Assembly: GCF_025210605.1 (NCBI RefSeq) | Contig: NZ_JAOARI010000024.1 | Span: 1-64,000, forward strand | Length of the DNA stretch: 64,000 bases | Source: Halodesulfovibrio sp. | GTDB lineage: Bacteria; Desulfobacterota; Desulfovibrionia; Desulfovibrionales; Desulfovibrionaceae | Direction of reading: 5' to 3' | In this document: positions 37,606 to 47,245 of the stretch, piece after piece | How the letters are laid out: every line of letters starts with the position of its first letter | Position numbering within the stretch: position 1 is the first letter of the stretch | Notes under the pieces: generated by a model | Seen by the model: only the letters and a program-made list of their open reading frames with translations | Databases searched by the model: none | What the model was told of the DNA's origin: nothing | Position numbers and translations under genes: made by a program

Positions 37606-38247
37606 ATGCTTCGTTACATATTTACAGCGCTAATAATGTTTGTGTGCCTGTTGTTGCCGTTTGCTGCTTCTGCCGGAACATTCACAGATTACTTCACAGC
37701 AGAAAAAGAAGCGCCTGAGCAAAAACAGCAGGTGGTTACTAAAACTATTCCGATGGTTGCAAATACACTTGCAGCGCAGCTTGATGCACAGCTGCGTGAT
37801 AAGCTGAATTTAGACTCAGGTGACGTTGAGAGCTATGGTGTTATTGTGACAACACCGGTTGCCCTTGGTGATCTTGAAGAGACAAGCTCCCTTGCCCGTC
37901 AAATGGGAGAAGAGCTTTCACGTTGGTTCGTTTGTTCCGGTTACAAGGTACAGGAAGTTCGTAAAGGACGCTCTGTTTTGTTCGAACCGCGTGCTGGCGA
38001 ATTTATCTTAACTCGCCGTACTCATGTGCTGGCTAACGAAAATGTCCGTGCAACGATCATTGTTGCAGGAACCTACACGCAGACATTGAATCGTGTCCGT
38101 TTTAACATGCGTTTCATTCATGCACCGACTAATGAGGTACTTGCAATGGCGACTCATACTCTGCCTTTGAATGCAGAGATGCGCTTGCTCACTGCGGGTA
38201 CTAATGAAAATCGCGGCGTGGTTCCAAGCGTGGGAACAAGCTTCTAG
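37606..38247 (+). CDS. FlgO-domain protein, second copy
   Basis: This 213-residue protein has a signal peptide (MLRYIFTALIMFVCLLLPFAASAG) and a FlgO-like domain over residues 85-200 (ARQMGEELSRWFVCSGYKVQEVR, FILTRRTHVLANENVRATIIVAGTYTQTLNRVRFNMRFIHAPTNEVLA). It shares the LTR..H.....R..AIVAGTY core with the first copy but is otherwise divergent, consistent with an old duplication. It is co-directional and 11 nt after the lipoprotein gene, ending the operon at a strong terminator. Confidence 0.78.
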   Translation: MLRYIFTALIMFVCLLLPFAASAGTFTDYFTAEKEAPEQKQQVVTKTIPMVANTLAAQLDAQLRDKLNLDSGDVESYGVIVTTPVALGDLEETSSLARQMGEELSRWFVCSGYKVQEVRKGRSVLFEPRAGEFILTRRTHVLANENVRATIIVAGTYTQTLNRVRFNMRFIHAPTNEVLAMATHTLPLNAEMRLLTAGTNENRGVVPSVGTSF

Positions 38248-38268
38248 TAGCGATCTCAATTAGTATAC

Positions 38269-38318
38269 AAAAGCCCCTGACTTTATCATATAATTTGATA
38301 GAGTCAGGGGCTTTTTTT
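38269..38318. terminator. Bidirectional terminator between FlgO operon and znu operon
   Basis: A long stem (AAAAGCCCCTGACT with AGTCAGGGGCTTTT, extended by TATCA/TGATA) is followed by seven T on the plus strand and preceded by four A. It can end the converging transcripts of the FlgO operon and of znuB. Confidence 0.9.
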
Positions 38319-38405
38319 GTCTTGTTTTACATCGTAAATTTGCGCTGCTGTTTTGGGAGGAAAAAGCTATTTAGCGCCGTTAAGCTGATAATGTAGAATT
38401 TTCCT

Positions 38406-39209
38406 CTAGCTCTTACGTAGCTGGTCTATGGTGACCATAGTAAAGAAGCAGGTCGCAGCAACAGCAATGATACTGGCTCCTGACGTTATGTTGAACCAGT
38501 ACGCGAAAAAGAGTCCGGTAATACAAAACAACGTACTCCACAGGATGGCAGCAACAATCATCGTGGCAAGGCTGCATGCTCTGCGCTCCGCAATAAACGG
38601 AGGAATGGTGAGTAGAGCAATGACAAGAATAAGTCCTACGACTCGTATAATCATGACGATGGATAAAGCAGCCATGCATACAAGTAGAGTGTGTAAGAGT
38701 GACGCGGGTAATCCTCTTGATTTTGCGTATTCAGCATCAAAGGTAATGCTAAGTAGCCCGGGGTAAAGAAGGATAGTTGCTGCTACAATAAAGATATCCA
38801 GCCCCAGCATTAACCAAAGATCAAAAGAGGATACCGTGAGAATTGATCCAAAAAGAAAGCTCATGAGATCAACGTTGTAGCCGGGGGTTAGGTCGATAAG
38901 GATAATACCGAAAGCCATACCGGCTGCCCAAAGTACGCCAATAACAGTGTCGGCTTTTTCTTTATGCCGTTGAGCGATATTCGACATAAGTATGGATGAG
39001 CCAAGCGTGAATCCAAGGGTGCATGGCAGTACTGGCAGCCCGAAGAAAAAGGCTAAACCAACACCGCCGTATGCCGCATGTGCAACGCCGCCTGCAAGAA
39101 ATACAAGACGGTTAAGTACAACAAGGGTACCGACAATACCACACGCAATGGAAGCCAGAACAGATGCCGCAAGGGCATTTTGCATGAAAGGAAGAGTGAG
39201 TATGTCCAC
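38406..39209 (-). CDS. znuB: Zinc/manganese ABC transporter permease, ZnuB type
   Basis: This 267-residue membrane protein is the ABC-3 family permease of a zinc uptake system, with about eight helices and the Gly-rich cytoplasmic loop that contacts the ATPase. The start is GTG 39209, preceded by GAGGAG 8 nt upstream within the end of znuC; reading from a more distant ATG would overlap znuC for 150 nt and add non-membrane sequence. The gene order znuA-znuC-znuB supports the assignment. Metal choice (Zn or Mn) is not readable from the permease. Confidence 0.9.
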   Translation of the reverse strand: MDILTLPFMQNALAASVLASIACGIVGTLVVLNRLVFLAGGVAHAAYGGVGLAFFFGLPVLPCTLGFTLGSSILMSNIAQRHKEKADTVIGVLWAAGMAFGIILIDLTPGYNVDLMSFLFGSILTVSSFDLWLMLGLDIFIVAATILLYPGLLSITFDAEYAKSRGLPASLLHTLLVCMAALSIVMIIRVVGLILVIALLTIPPFIAERRACSLATMIVAAILWSTLFCITGLFFAYWFNITSGASIIAVAATCFFTMVTIDQLRKS

Positions 39210-39213
39210 GTTG

Positions 39214-40038
39214 TTACTCCTCTGTGTCCTGTGGAGTAACACTTGTTGAAAATGGTTTGAATGAGAGCAGTTGGGGCACGTTGTCCATAAATGCACCCAG
39301 AGGGCAGCTGCTTTCGTGAGTGCCATATAAGTGCGCGAGGAATTCCGGCGTAATGTTGCTGTTTCCTTCATGATACGAGAGATTGCGGTTGACTACGGCA
39401 ATACCTGTGAAAGGGGATGCTGCAATCGAAATGTCATGGCTTACAACTATGGTTGTAATATCATCCGGCAACTCGGCAAGGAACTCGTAAAAACAAAACT
39501 TTCCGCTTGGATCAAAGTTCGCAGTCGGTTCGTCAAGCAGCAATAGTTTAGGGTCAGACATAAGAGCACGGGCAACAATGACTCGCTGACGCTGCCCACC
39601 AGAAAGATTGCAGAGCCGAAGTCTTTCTTTTCCAGCCAACCCAACCTTGGCTAATGCATTAACTGCCTTTTCTTCATTTTTTTGCCGCTGTTTTTTTGAG
39701 AATGGAAATAGAAGCGGACTGGTTATGGCTCCCATCATGACAACATCCAAAAGGTTTGCAGGAAACAAATCTTTGGTTGTCGCATATTGTGGAACATACC
39801 CAATATAGCGAACGCTATCGGCTGGTTTTCTGCCGAATACTTTGATTTCTCCTGATTGTGGCGTCAGCAGACCCAAGATGCATTTCAGGAGTGTTGTCTT
39901 TCCTCCGCCATTGGGACCAAGAATAGCAATATATGCCCCCTGTTTTACCGTAAAGTTCAGGTTGTCCAATACGGTAAATCGAGAGGCTTCTGGATAGGCG
40001 TATGTAAGCCCGGAGATAGCAATAACTGGTTGATTCAT
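39214..40038 (-). CDS. znuC: Zinc ABC transporter ATP-binding protein, ZnuC type
   Basis: This 274-residue ATPase has Walker A GPNGGGKTTLL, signature LSGGQRQR, Walker B LLLLDEPTANFD and the switch histidine in VVSHD. The C-terminal 60 residues are variable. It starts 6 nt after znuA and its last codons contain the ribosome site of znuB, so the three genes form one tightly coupled operon. Confidence 0.92.
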   Translation of the reverse strand: MNQPVIAISGLTYAYPEASRFTVLDNLNFTVKQGAYIAILGPNGGGKTTLLKCILGLLTPQSGEIKVFGRKPADSVRYIGYVPQYATTKDLFPANLLDVVMMGAITSPLLFPFSKKQRQKNEEKAVNALAKVGLAGKERLRLCNLSGGQRQRVIVARALMSDPKLLLLDEPTANFDPSGKFCFYEFLAELPDDITTIVVSHDISIAASPFTGIAVVNRNLSYHEGNSNITPEFLAHLYGTHESSCPLGAFMDNVPQLLSFKPFSTSVTPQDTEE

Positions 40039-40044
40039 AACTAC

Positions 40045-41100
40045 TCAAAGAATAAAAGATGCTGCAAGTTTTTTAGAGATAGTACGTAAGTTTTCTTCCC
40101 AGTCTTCTGCAAGAGGGTCTGCTACAACTATGGTTCCGTTGATGCTGTCTGCAATTGCTTTTGCACTGGATTGAGAGAACTGAGGCTGCACGAAAATAGT
40201 GCGCAAATTTCGTTTTTTTGCAATTTCTGTGATTTTTTCAAGAACCATAGGGGTCGGCGCTTTGCCTTCAAATTCAATTGGAATTTGAATGAGGTTGTAT
40301 GTCATGGCGTAGTATCCCCAAGATGGGTGGAACGTCATGAAAGCACGTTTTTCTGGCGGAATCGGGTTGAAAATAGCATCTATTTCTTTATCCAGCTCGT
40401 CTAACTGCTTGGTAAATGCGCGAGTATTGATTCTATACTGCTTCGCATGCTGGGGAGCAATTTTACTGAGGGCAAGACGAGTTGGTTTTGCCATAGCTTT
40501 TACCCAGCGTGGCGAAAGCCAGATATGTGGGTCAAACATTCCAACGTGGCTGTGTTTATGTACGTGCTGCTCGTCCTCATGCTTATGCCCATGTGTGTGG
40601 TGCTCATGCATGTCGTGTGTTGCGTGAGCTTCATGTGTAGATTCTGCTTCGTGTGCCTCGTGGGATTCGTGACGGTAATCTTCCAAGATGGCACCACGCG
40701 GGTTTTCATCAACGTCTATTGCACTGGCAGCCATCGGTAATTTGCGCAGTATATTGTCTACATGAACGATGGTAAGATCAGGGTTTGTATCCTGAATGCG
40801 AGGGAGCCATGTGCGTTCAAATGGAACTCCTATAGCGAGGTACACTTCTGCTGTTGCAAGTTTTGCCATTTGGCGCGGACGGGGTTCGTATGTCGCTGGA
40901 CTTGCGCCGGGCATTACCATTACTTCTACATCAACGGTGTCCCCTGCAATTTGTTCCACAAAATATTTTTGAGGAAGGATGCTGACAAAAACAACAGGCT
41001 TTTTTGCCAGTGCAGTACCGGAAAACGGCATAGTGATAAGGAGAGCTAGGAACAAAAATGCCATGAATAAAAGCGCTGTTGTTTTCTTGAGTAATTGCAT
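40045..41100 (-). CDS. znuA: Zinc-binding periplasmic protein ZnuA with histidine-rich loop
   Basis: This 351-residue solute-binding protein of the cluster A-I family has a signal peptide (about residues 1-32) and the conserved ligand segment around H113 and H192. A loop at residues 144-185 is very rich in His, Glu and Asp (HESHEAHEAESTHEAHATHD... HVHKHSH), typical for zinc-specific rather than manganese-specific binding proteins, where it captures extra zinc. It heads the operon, with a promoter and palindrome directly upstream. Confidence 0.92.
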   Translation of the reverse strand: MQLLKKTTALLFMAFLFLALLITMPFSGTALAKKPVVFVSILPQKYFVEQIAGDTVDVEVMVMPGASPATYEPRPRQMAKLATAEVYLAIGVPFERTWLPRIQDTNPDLTIVHVDNILRKLPMAASAIDVDENPRGAILEDYRHESHEAHEAESTHEAHATHDMHEHHTHGHKHEDEQHVHKHSHVGMFDPHIWLSPRWVKAMAKPTRLALSKIAPQHAKQYRINTRAFTKQLDELDKEIDAIFNPIPPEKRAFMTFHPSWGYYAMTYNLIQIPIEFEGKAPTPMVLEKITEIAKKRNLRTIFVQPQFSQSSAKAIADSINGTIVVADPLAEDWEENLRTISKKLAASFIL

Positions 41101-41140
41101 ATCGGCTCACTTTTATGTGTTGGAGATTAGAGTTAGCATT

Positions 41141-41169
41141 TTATCAATGGTTAGAATATTGTAGCGCAA
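41141..41169 (-). promoter_or_regulatory. Candidate promoter of the znuACB operon
   Basis: On the minus strand TTGCGC (41164-41169) is 17 nt from TGATAA (41141-41146). The start codon of znuA follows about 35 nt later. The -35 box lies inside the palindrome at 41155-41173, consistent with repressor control. Confidence 0.5.
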
Positions 41170-41173
41170 TATT
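41155..41173. promoter_or_regulatory. Candidate Zur operator (7-5-7 inverted repeat)
   Basis: AATATTG-TAGCG-CAATATT is a perfect inverted repeat covering the -35 region of the znu promoter. Zinc-uptake operons are normally repressed by the Fur-family protein Zur at A/T-rich palindromes in this place. The exact Zur motif of this lineage is not known to me, so the name rests on context. Confidence 0.55.
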
Positions 41174-41807
41174 TTGAAATAAAGCAATGAAAGGTGAAGA
41201 ACCTATAATCTCAAACTAATAATGACAGTATAGTGCATGGTATGTTGCTGGATATTCACTGTGCGACGTTCTGTATGGGTATCTCCTTGCTGTCTGGCAA
41301 AATGAGTAATGACCATTGGGAATTGCATAAATAAAATGGCAAAAAAAGTAATTTCGTATCAACTAAGAATGTATGAAAAAAGCAGAAGAGTGGATACAAG
41401 TTGCAGTACTGCTCTGCGGACTTCTTGTTGAGGTTTGTATTGCATAGATTTACTCTGGTTAGGCAGGCGTTGATGCGGGCAACGTCTGCGACGCGAACAA
41501 CATGCTTTTCTTATTTAGAATTTTCAGAACCAGCTAGTGCTTGATAATAGTTTTCAATCTTATTTTGTCAATACAAAATTTGTCTGTAGGTACTTGGCTT
41601 GCAATATGAAATGCAGTAGTGAGAATGGATTGTTTAACAAAGATTCTTTTGGAACTGATGCTGAATAAGCAGAGTAGATAAAATAACTGCTATTTTGTAA
41701 GCGTTTGCAGATGAGACATTTATAGAAGCAAACTGCATGATACAACGTGGTAAAGCAGCATAAGTATTTTTGAACAGTTCTGTATAGGGAAGGAGTAAAA
41801 GGAAGCT
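41174..41807. other. Gene-poor interval upstream of ispG
   Basis: About 630 bp without a convincing gene. There is an AT-rich, low-complexity character and no known RNA or transposon sequence. One 24-codon frame (41373-41447) encodes a short hydrophobic peptide but has only a weak ribosome site; another overlapping frame begins near 41337. The region before ispG has GGAAGGAG-like purines close to the start codon, so ispG is translated normally, but I cannot place its promoter. Confidence 0.5.
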
Positions 41808-42887
41808 ATGTCCTTACAAAGAAGAAAGACTCGGGACGTGACTGTTGGGTCACTTACAATCGGCAGTGAGCATCCTGTTGTTGTGCAGAGCATGACAAAC
41901 ACGGATACTCGTGACGTAGAGTCAACCGTTGCTCAGATTTTAGAACTTGAAGCGGGCGGGTGCGAACTTGCGCGTGTTGCAGTTTTAGACGAGCAGGCAG
42001 CGTGGGCTATTTCCCGAATCAAAGAGCAGGTGAATGTACCGATCATTGCGGACATTCATTTTGACCACAGACTTGCAATCAAATCGCTGGAAGCTGGTGT
42101 TGATGCATTGCGTATCAACCCGGGTAATATTGGCGGTGAAAAAAATGTGGATAAAGTGGTTGATGCTGCAAAGGCACATAACGCTGCTATCAGAGTTGGT
42201 GTGAACAGCGGCTCTGTAGAAAAATCTTTATTGGACAAATACGGTGCTCCTACTCCTGAAGCTATGGTAGAAAGTGCGATGCATCATGTTGCCATGCTTG
42301 AAAAACGCAACTTTTATAACACTAAAATTTCCTTGAAATCCTCTTCTGTGCTACATACGATTGATTCGTATAAATTGCTCGCAGATAAATGCGATTATCC
42401 ACTGCATATCGGTGTTACAGAAGCAGGTACATTGCTCCGTGGTGCAATAAAATCTTCTGTTGGTCTTGGCATATTGCTCTGGCAGGGCATTGGTGATACT
42501 TTGCGCGTTTCCCTGACAGACGATCCTGTTCAAGAGATGACTGTTGCTTGGGAATTACTGCGTTCTCTCGGTTTACGCAATCGTGGACCGGAGATTATCT
42601 CGTGCCCGACATGCGGCAGAACCGAAATTGGCTTAATTAACCTTGTTGAAGTTGTTGAGAAACGTCTTGAAGGTGTTGTTGACCCGATTAAAGTAGCTGT
42701 AATGGGCTGCGTTGTTAACGGACCGGGCGAAGCTCGCGAAGCTGATATCGGTATTGCCGGTGGCAGAGATAAAGGCATTATTTTCCGTAAGGGAAAAGTT
42801 ATTAGAACGGTAAAAGGCGGGGCGAATTTGCTTAACGCCTTTGTGGAAGAATTAGATAAATTTCTTATAGAACGAAATAAAGGATAG
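41808..42887 (+). CDS. ispG: 4-hydroxy-3-methylbut-2-enyl diphosphate synthase
   Basis: IspG (359 residues) catalyses the penultimate step of the MEP isoprenoid pathway, reducing methylerythritol cyclodiphosphate with electrons from a [4Fe-4S] cluster. The three cluster cysteines are in [13 protein letters not shown] and [12 protein letters not shown] near the C-terminus; the N-terminal TIM barrel is complete ([24 protein letters not shown]). Start has GGAAG upstream. It ends 2 nt before proS. dxs and ispA for the same pathway lie in the next operon. Confidence 0.97.
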   Translation: MSLQRRKTRDVTVGSLTIGSEHPVVVQSMTNTDTRDVESTVAQILELEAGGCELARVAVLDEQAAWAISRIKEQVNVPIIADIHFDHRLAIKSLEAGVDALRINPGNIGGEKNVDKVVDAAKAHNAAIRVGVNSGSVEKSLLDKYGAPTPEAMVESAMHHVAMLEKRNFYNTKISLKSSSVLHTIDSYKLLADKCDYPLHIGVTEAGTLLRGAIKSSVGLGILLWQGIGDTLRVSLTDDPVQEMTVAWELLRSLGLRNRGPEIISCPTCGRTEIGLINLVEVVEKRLEGVVDPIKVAVMGCVVNGPGEAREADIGIAGGRDKGIIFRKGKVIRTVKGGANLLNAFVEELDKFLIERNKG

Positions 42888-42889
42888 CT

Positions 42890-44617
42890 ATGCGCTGGAG
42901 TCGTTTCTACATTCCTACGCTTAAGGAAGCACCAGCTGATGCTGAAGTTGTCAGCCATAAATTGCTTACCCGTGCGGGTATGATTCGTAAGCTTACATCT
43001 GGTATCTACACTTATATGCCGCTTGGTTTACGCTCCATTACTAAAGCCTCTGCTATTGTCCGTGAGGAAATGGACAAAGCTGGTGCAAACGAAGTAAGCA
43101 TGCCGATGGTGCAGCCTGCTGATTTGTGGCAGGAGTCCGGACGTTGGGATTTTTACGGTAAAGAATTACTGCGTCTGAAAGACCGTCACAACCGCGATTA
43201 CTGCCTTGGACCGACACACGAAGAAGTTATTACAGACATCGTGCGCGGCGAAGTGCGTTCTTACCGCCAGCTGCCTATGAATTTGTACCAGATTCAGACC
43301 AAATTCCGCGATGAAGTTCGTCCTCGTTTCGGACTTATGCGTGGTCGTGAATTTATCATGAAAGATGCATACTCTTTTGATAAAGATCAGGAAGGTCTGG
43401 ATGAGAGCTACAGAGCCATGTACGAAGCGTACAATGCTATCTTCACTCGCATGGGACTGAAATATCGCCCAGTAGAGGCAGACAGCGGCTCCATTGGCGG
43501 CAGCTTCTCTCATGAATTTATGGTGCTTGCAGAAACAGGTGAAGATACTATTGTTGTATGTGATTCCTGTTCGTATGCAGCAAACGTGGAGCGTGCTGAA
43601 ATTTTCTGCACTGGTGATGAGTGTGATATGCTCGATACTCCAATGGAAGAAATTTCCACACCGAATGTATGCACCATCGAAGAAGTTTCCAGCTTCCTTG
43701 ATGCTCCTGCTGCTGCATTCATTAAAACACTTCTGTTTGATGCAGACGGTGAACCTGTGGCTGCACTTGTACGTGGCGACAGGGAACTTAATGATGTTAA
43801 ACTCAAGAACCTGCTTAATGCCGATACTCTTGAGATGGCAACTCCTGAGCAGGTACGCGAATGGACAGGCGCACCTGTTGGCTTCGCTGGTCCTGTAAAG
43901 CTGAATGTAAAACGCATCTTTGCAGATAACGAACTGCGTCTTGCTACTGACTGGATTGTCGGTGCAAACAAAGCAGATGCGCACATCAAACACGTTTCTC
44001 TCAAACGTGATGTTGAGCTTTCCGGTTTTGCTGACCTGCGTGTTATCACCGAAAACGATGTATGCCCTAAGTGTGGCAAAGAAATCAGCCTCACAAAAGG
44101 CATTGAAGTCGGTCACGTATTCAAACTTGGTACAAAGTACTCTGAATCTCTTGGTTGTACTTTCCTTGATGAAAACGGCAAAGATAAAGTTATGCTCATG
44201 GGTTGTTACGGCATTGGTGTTTCCCGTGTTGTTGCTTCCTGCATTGAGCAGAACCATGACGAAAACGGTATTTGCTTCCCGCCTCCGATTGCTCCTTTTG
44301 AAGCACTTGTTGTTAACCTCGACATTAAGAGTGACGAAGTGAACGACAAAGTAGATGAAATCTACACCTTCTTAAAAGAGCAGGGCATTGACGTGCTTGT
44401 TGATGACCGTAAAGAGCGTCCGGGCGTTAAGTTTAAAGATGCTGATTTGATCGGTGTACCTATGCAGATTGTTGTAGGTGGTCGTGGGCTTAAAAACGGT
44501 ATTCTTGAAGCAAAAGATCGTCGTACCGGCGAAAAAACTGAGCTTCCAGTTGAAGGCTTTGCAGAAGCATTCAAAGAGTGGAAAACAAAAGTATACGCAG
44601 GATGGAACATCGACTAG
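42890..44617 (+). CDS. proS: Prolyl-tRNA synthetase, bacterial (ProRS type 1) form
   Basis: ProRS (575 residues) charges tRNA-Pro. Class II motif 2 ([33 protein letters not shown]) and motif 3 ([17 protein letters not shown]) are present, with the cis-editing INS domain between them (about residues 220-400) that removes mischarged alanine. A C-terminal anticodon-binding domain follows ([12 protein letters not shown]...). It lies directly after ispG and ends with a strong terminator. Confidence 0.97.
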   Translation: MRWSRFYIPTLKEAPADAEVVSHKLLTRAGMIRKLTSGIYTYMPLGLRSITKASAIVREEMDKAGANEVSMPMVQPADLWQESGRWDFYGKELLRLKDRHNRDYCLGPTHEEVITDIVRGEVRSYRQLPMNLYQIQTKFRDEVRPRFGLMRGREFIMKDAYSFDKDQEGLDESYRAMYEAYNAIFTRMGLKYRPVEADSGSIGGSFSHEFMVLAETGEDTIVVCDSCSYAANVERAEIFCTGDECDMLDTPMEEISTPNVCTIEEVSSFLDAPAAAFIKTLLFDADGEPVAALVRGDRELNDVKLKNLLNADTLEMATPEQVREWTGAPVGFAGPVKLNVKRIFADNELRLATDWIVGANKADAHIKHVSLKRDVELSGFADLRVITENDVCPKCGKEISLTKGIEVGHVFKLGTKYSESLGCTFLDENGKDKVMLMGCYGIGVSRVVASCIEQNHDENGICFPPPIAPFEALVVNLDIKSDEVNDKVDEIYTFLKEQGIDVLVDDRKERPGVKFKDADLIGVPMQIVVGGRGLKNGILEAKDRRTGEKTELPVEGFAEAFKEWKTKVYAGWNID

Positions 44618-44708
44618 ATCGATTTTTCTGCTTATGCACTGCATTTTTATTTACCTGCGCTGTAAACAGAATGCGTGTGTGCTGATGTATTCCTGAGTAA
44701 AAAATAAT

Positions 44709-44742
44709 GCTCCTGTTGCGCATGCCGCAACAGGAGCGTTTT
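44709..44742 (+). terminator. Intrinsic terminator of ispG-proS
   Basis: The 12-bp stem GCTCCTGTTGCG/CGCAACAGGAGC with a 5-nt loop is followed by G and five T. It starts 91 nt after the proS stop. Confidence 0.92.
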
Positions 44743-44843
44743 TCTAGTTACGTAGTCGTGTTTTCGATGCGCTGAACTAGGCAATTAGATTACATAATAT
44801 CCGTTGGAGTCAGCAAATCTGCCTGCCGGAGGCAAAGGTATTC

Positions 44844-46241
44844 ATGAGCCAGATATTTACAGTCAGAGAATTAACAGATGCCCTTAAGAAAACTCTTGAG
44901 GGTGCGTTTCCGTTTGTCTGGGTACGCGGTCAGGTGTCCAACCTTTCACGTCCAGCGTCCGGTCATATGTATTTTTCTCTTAAAGATGCCGATGCGGTAT
45001 TAAATTGTGTCTGGTTTAAAGGGAATCAGCGTGGCGATGAACACTTTGACCCTCTTACAGGGGAAGTGTTTGAAGACGGTCCAAGACCGAGCCTTGCGCG
45101 TACCATGCAGAATGGTACGGAAATTATGTGTGCGGGCAGGCTCAATGTGTATCCACCGCGCGGTAGCTATCAACTTGTTGTTGAACTGGCGCAGGATGTC
45201 GGGCTTGGGAAACTGTTTATGGAATTTGAGGCGCTGAAGCAAAAGTTGACTGCTAAAGGCTTTTTTGAATCCATGCGCAAGCGTCCGTTGCCGTATCATC
45301 CACAAAAGGTTGCAGTAATAACTGCGCCATCCGGCGCTGCGATACAAGATTTTCTGCGCATTGCTGACGCCCGTGGCTGGGGAGCACAGATTCGTATTTA
45401 TCCGGCACTTGTTCAGGGCGATCTTGCAGCGGGGCAGCTAGCAGATCAGATGGACAGAGTGAATGCTGATGGCTGGGCAGATGTCATAGTTCTCATACGC
45501 GGTGGCGGCTCTATAGAAGATTTGTGGGCGTTTAATGACGAAACGCTTGCAGAAAAAATTTTTGGTTCTGCAATTCCTGTTATTGCAGGTGTGGGACATG
45601 AAGTTGATACGACAATTGCTGACATGACGGCAGATGTTCGTGCTGCTACACCAAGTCATGCTGCACAATTACTTTGGCCGGAACGCGCAATGCTTGTTCA
45701 AGCGTTGGATGAGCTTGAAATGCGTCTTGCCCGAAGAATTGAACGGCAATTAGGTGCAAAGGAGCATAGCCTGAGTACGCTGGAACGCGGGCTTGGCTGG
45801 CTTTCTCCAGTACAAAAATTAGGGCGGCTTGATGAGCAATTTGTCACTCTTTCAGAACGTCTTGAAAGGGCGTTAGCCTTGAAGCTTGAAACAGTAGAGC
45901 GTACAGTCGCATACAGTGAAGAGCGAATAAAGCGAGCTTTTGGTGAAGGTGCTGTTACATATCAGCTACAAAAAATTCATACTTTGGAAAGCAGACTGAA
46001 GTGGGCGGGGGATAGCCTGTTCACAATGGCAGAGCGCAAGCTTGACCGAGCTGCTATTCTGTTGGAAAGCCTTAATCCTGAAAAACCGTTAGAACGCGGG
46101 TACAGCCTAGTTCAGAAGAAAGATGGAACATTTGTGCGCAGTGTGGATGATGTTACAAAAGGTGAGCATCTGCACGTAATGGTGGCAGACGGTTCTGTTG
46201 GCGTTCAGGTTGAAACAATGAAAAAAAGGAGTGATGGATGA
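44844..46241 (+). CDS. xseA: Exodeoxyribonuclease VII large subunit
   Basis: XseA (465 residues) with several XseB subunits degrades single-stranded DNA from both ends. Seen are the N-terminal OB-fold (about residues 5-105, with WVRGQVSNLSRPASGHMYFSLKDADA), the catalytic core motifs (VAVITAPSGAAIQDFL, IRGGGSIEDLWAFNDE, GVGHEVDTTIADMTADVRAATPSHAA) and a long coiled-coil C-terminal stretch. The small subunit gene lies two positions downstream. The stop overlaps the next gene by 4 nt (ATGA). Confidence 0.97.
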   Translation: MSQIFTVRELTDALKKTLEGAFPFVWVRGQVSNLSRPASGHMYFSLKDADAVLNCVWFKGNQRGDEHFDPLTGEVFEDGPRPSLARTMQNGTEIMCAGRLNVYPPRGSYQLVVELAQDVGLGKLFMEFEALKQKLTAKGFFESMRKRPLPYHPQKVAVITAPSGAAIQDFLRIADARGWGAQIRIYPALVQGDLAAGQLADQMDRVNADGWADVIVLIRGGGSIEDLWAFNDETLAEKIFGSAIPVIAGVGHEVDTTIADMTADVRAATPSHAAQLLWPERAMLVQALDELEMRLARRIERQLGAKEHSLSTLERGLGWLSPVQKLGRLDEQFVTLSERLERALALKLETVERTVAYSEERIKRAFGEGAVTYQLQKIHTLESRLKWAGDSLFTMAERKLDRAAILLESLNPEKPLERGYSLVQKKDGTFVRSVDDVTKGEHLHVMVADGSVGVQVETMKKRSDG

Positions 46242-47095
46242 TTCGTCGTGCTGTGTTGTTGGTATGTGTTATTCTGCTTAGTGCCGTTCCGGCGCTGGGA
46301 GCACTCCAGATTGATTTACCTGAAACCGTAATGAACGGACGAGCATTTTTTGTAACGGTGCACTCTGATTCAGAGTTTCCTGTCCTCTTGAAATGGAACG
46401 AACAAGAGGTTCCGGTTGAAGTATCACAGACAAAACATGGGTACACCGGACTGGCATTATTAGCATTACCCCGAGATTTTTCTAAAAAGACGCTTGCAGT
46501 TACAGCTATAGAAGAAAATGTAGTTGGAACAAACACCATCACTCGCACTGTGCCAGTAAAACACAAAAAATATCGTGAACAGCATCTTAAGGTTAATAAA
46601 AAATATGTTGAGTTAAGCAAGAAAAGCTTAGATCGACATTATGCTGAAAAAGCGAACGTGCGTAAGGTCATGGAAAACCCGCTTGGAAACCGTATGTGGG
46701 ATGGAAAATTTATTCGTCCGGTATCCGGCAGCGTGAGCAGCGAATTTGGTGTGCAAAGATTTTTCAATGGCAAACCTCGAAAACCGCATAGTGGTGTAGA
46801 TTTACGTGGCAAAACAGGAACGCCTATTAAGGCTTTTGCAAGCGGAGTGGTTCGCATTGCAGCTTCCCACTTTTTTTCCGGTAAAGTAGCGTACATCGAT
46901 CATGGTCAAGGTGTTGTGAGCATCTATTGCCACATGTCAAAATTACTTGTGCATGAAGGTGACCGAGTTAAAAAAGGGCAGGTTATCGGGAAGGTTGGCG
47001 CAACTGGTCGAGTTACAGGACCTCATCTGCATTTTGGGGTGAAGATTGCGAATGTGGCTGTCGACCCTATGCCGCTTTTTTCAGCAACAAACTAA
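46238..47095 (+). CDS. M23-family peptidoglycan endopeptidase
   Basis: This 285-residue protein has a signal peptide (MIRRAVLLVCVILLSAVPALG) and a C-terminal lysostaphin-type metallopeptidase domain with zinc motifs HSGVD (HxxxD) near residue 187 and HLHFG (HxH) near residue 268. The 120-residue linker between them is beta-rich. It probably cuts cross-links in the cell wall, or is a murein hydrolase activator. It is translationally coupled to xseA by a 4-nt overlap, although the functions are unrelated. Confidence 0.9.
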   Translation: MIRRAVLLVCVILLSAVPALGALQIDLPETVMNGRAFFVTVHSDSEFPVLLKWNEQEVPVEVSQTKHGYTGLALLALPRDFSKKTLAVTAIEENVVGTNTITRTVPVKHKKYREQHLKVNKKYVELSKKSLDRHYAEKANVRKVMENPLGNRMWDGKFIRPVSGSVSSEFGVQRFFNGKPRKPHSGVDLRGKTGTPIKAFASGVVRIAASHFFSGKVAYIDHGQGVVSIYCHMSKLLVHEGDRVKKGQVIGKVGATGRVTGPHLHFGVKIANVAVDPMPLFSATN

Positions 47096-47245
47096 GATTG
47101 ATGGCAAAAGCGAACGTGGTTTAGCTGGTGGTCGATGTAGCTACCGTAGAAGGAAATAGTATATTTCCATACACTGCATGCTATGCAGCCGTATCTGCAT
47201 CTAATAAACACGTTTTTGTCAACAGGTTCAAATAGAGAGAGTTTC

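Noticed and set aside
43166..44257. A 363-codon frame opposite proS
   Set aside because: Antisense shadow; proS motifs are complete.
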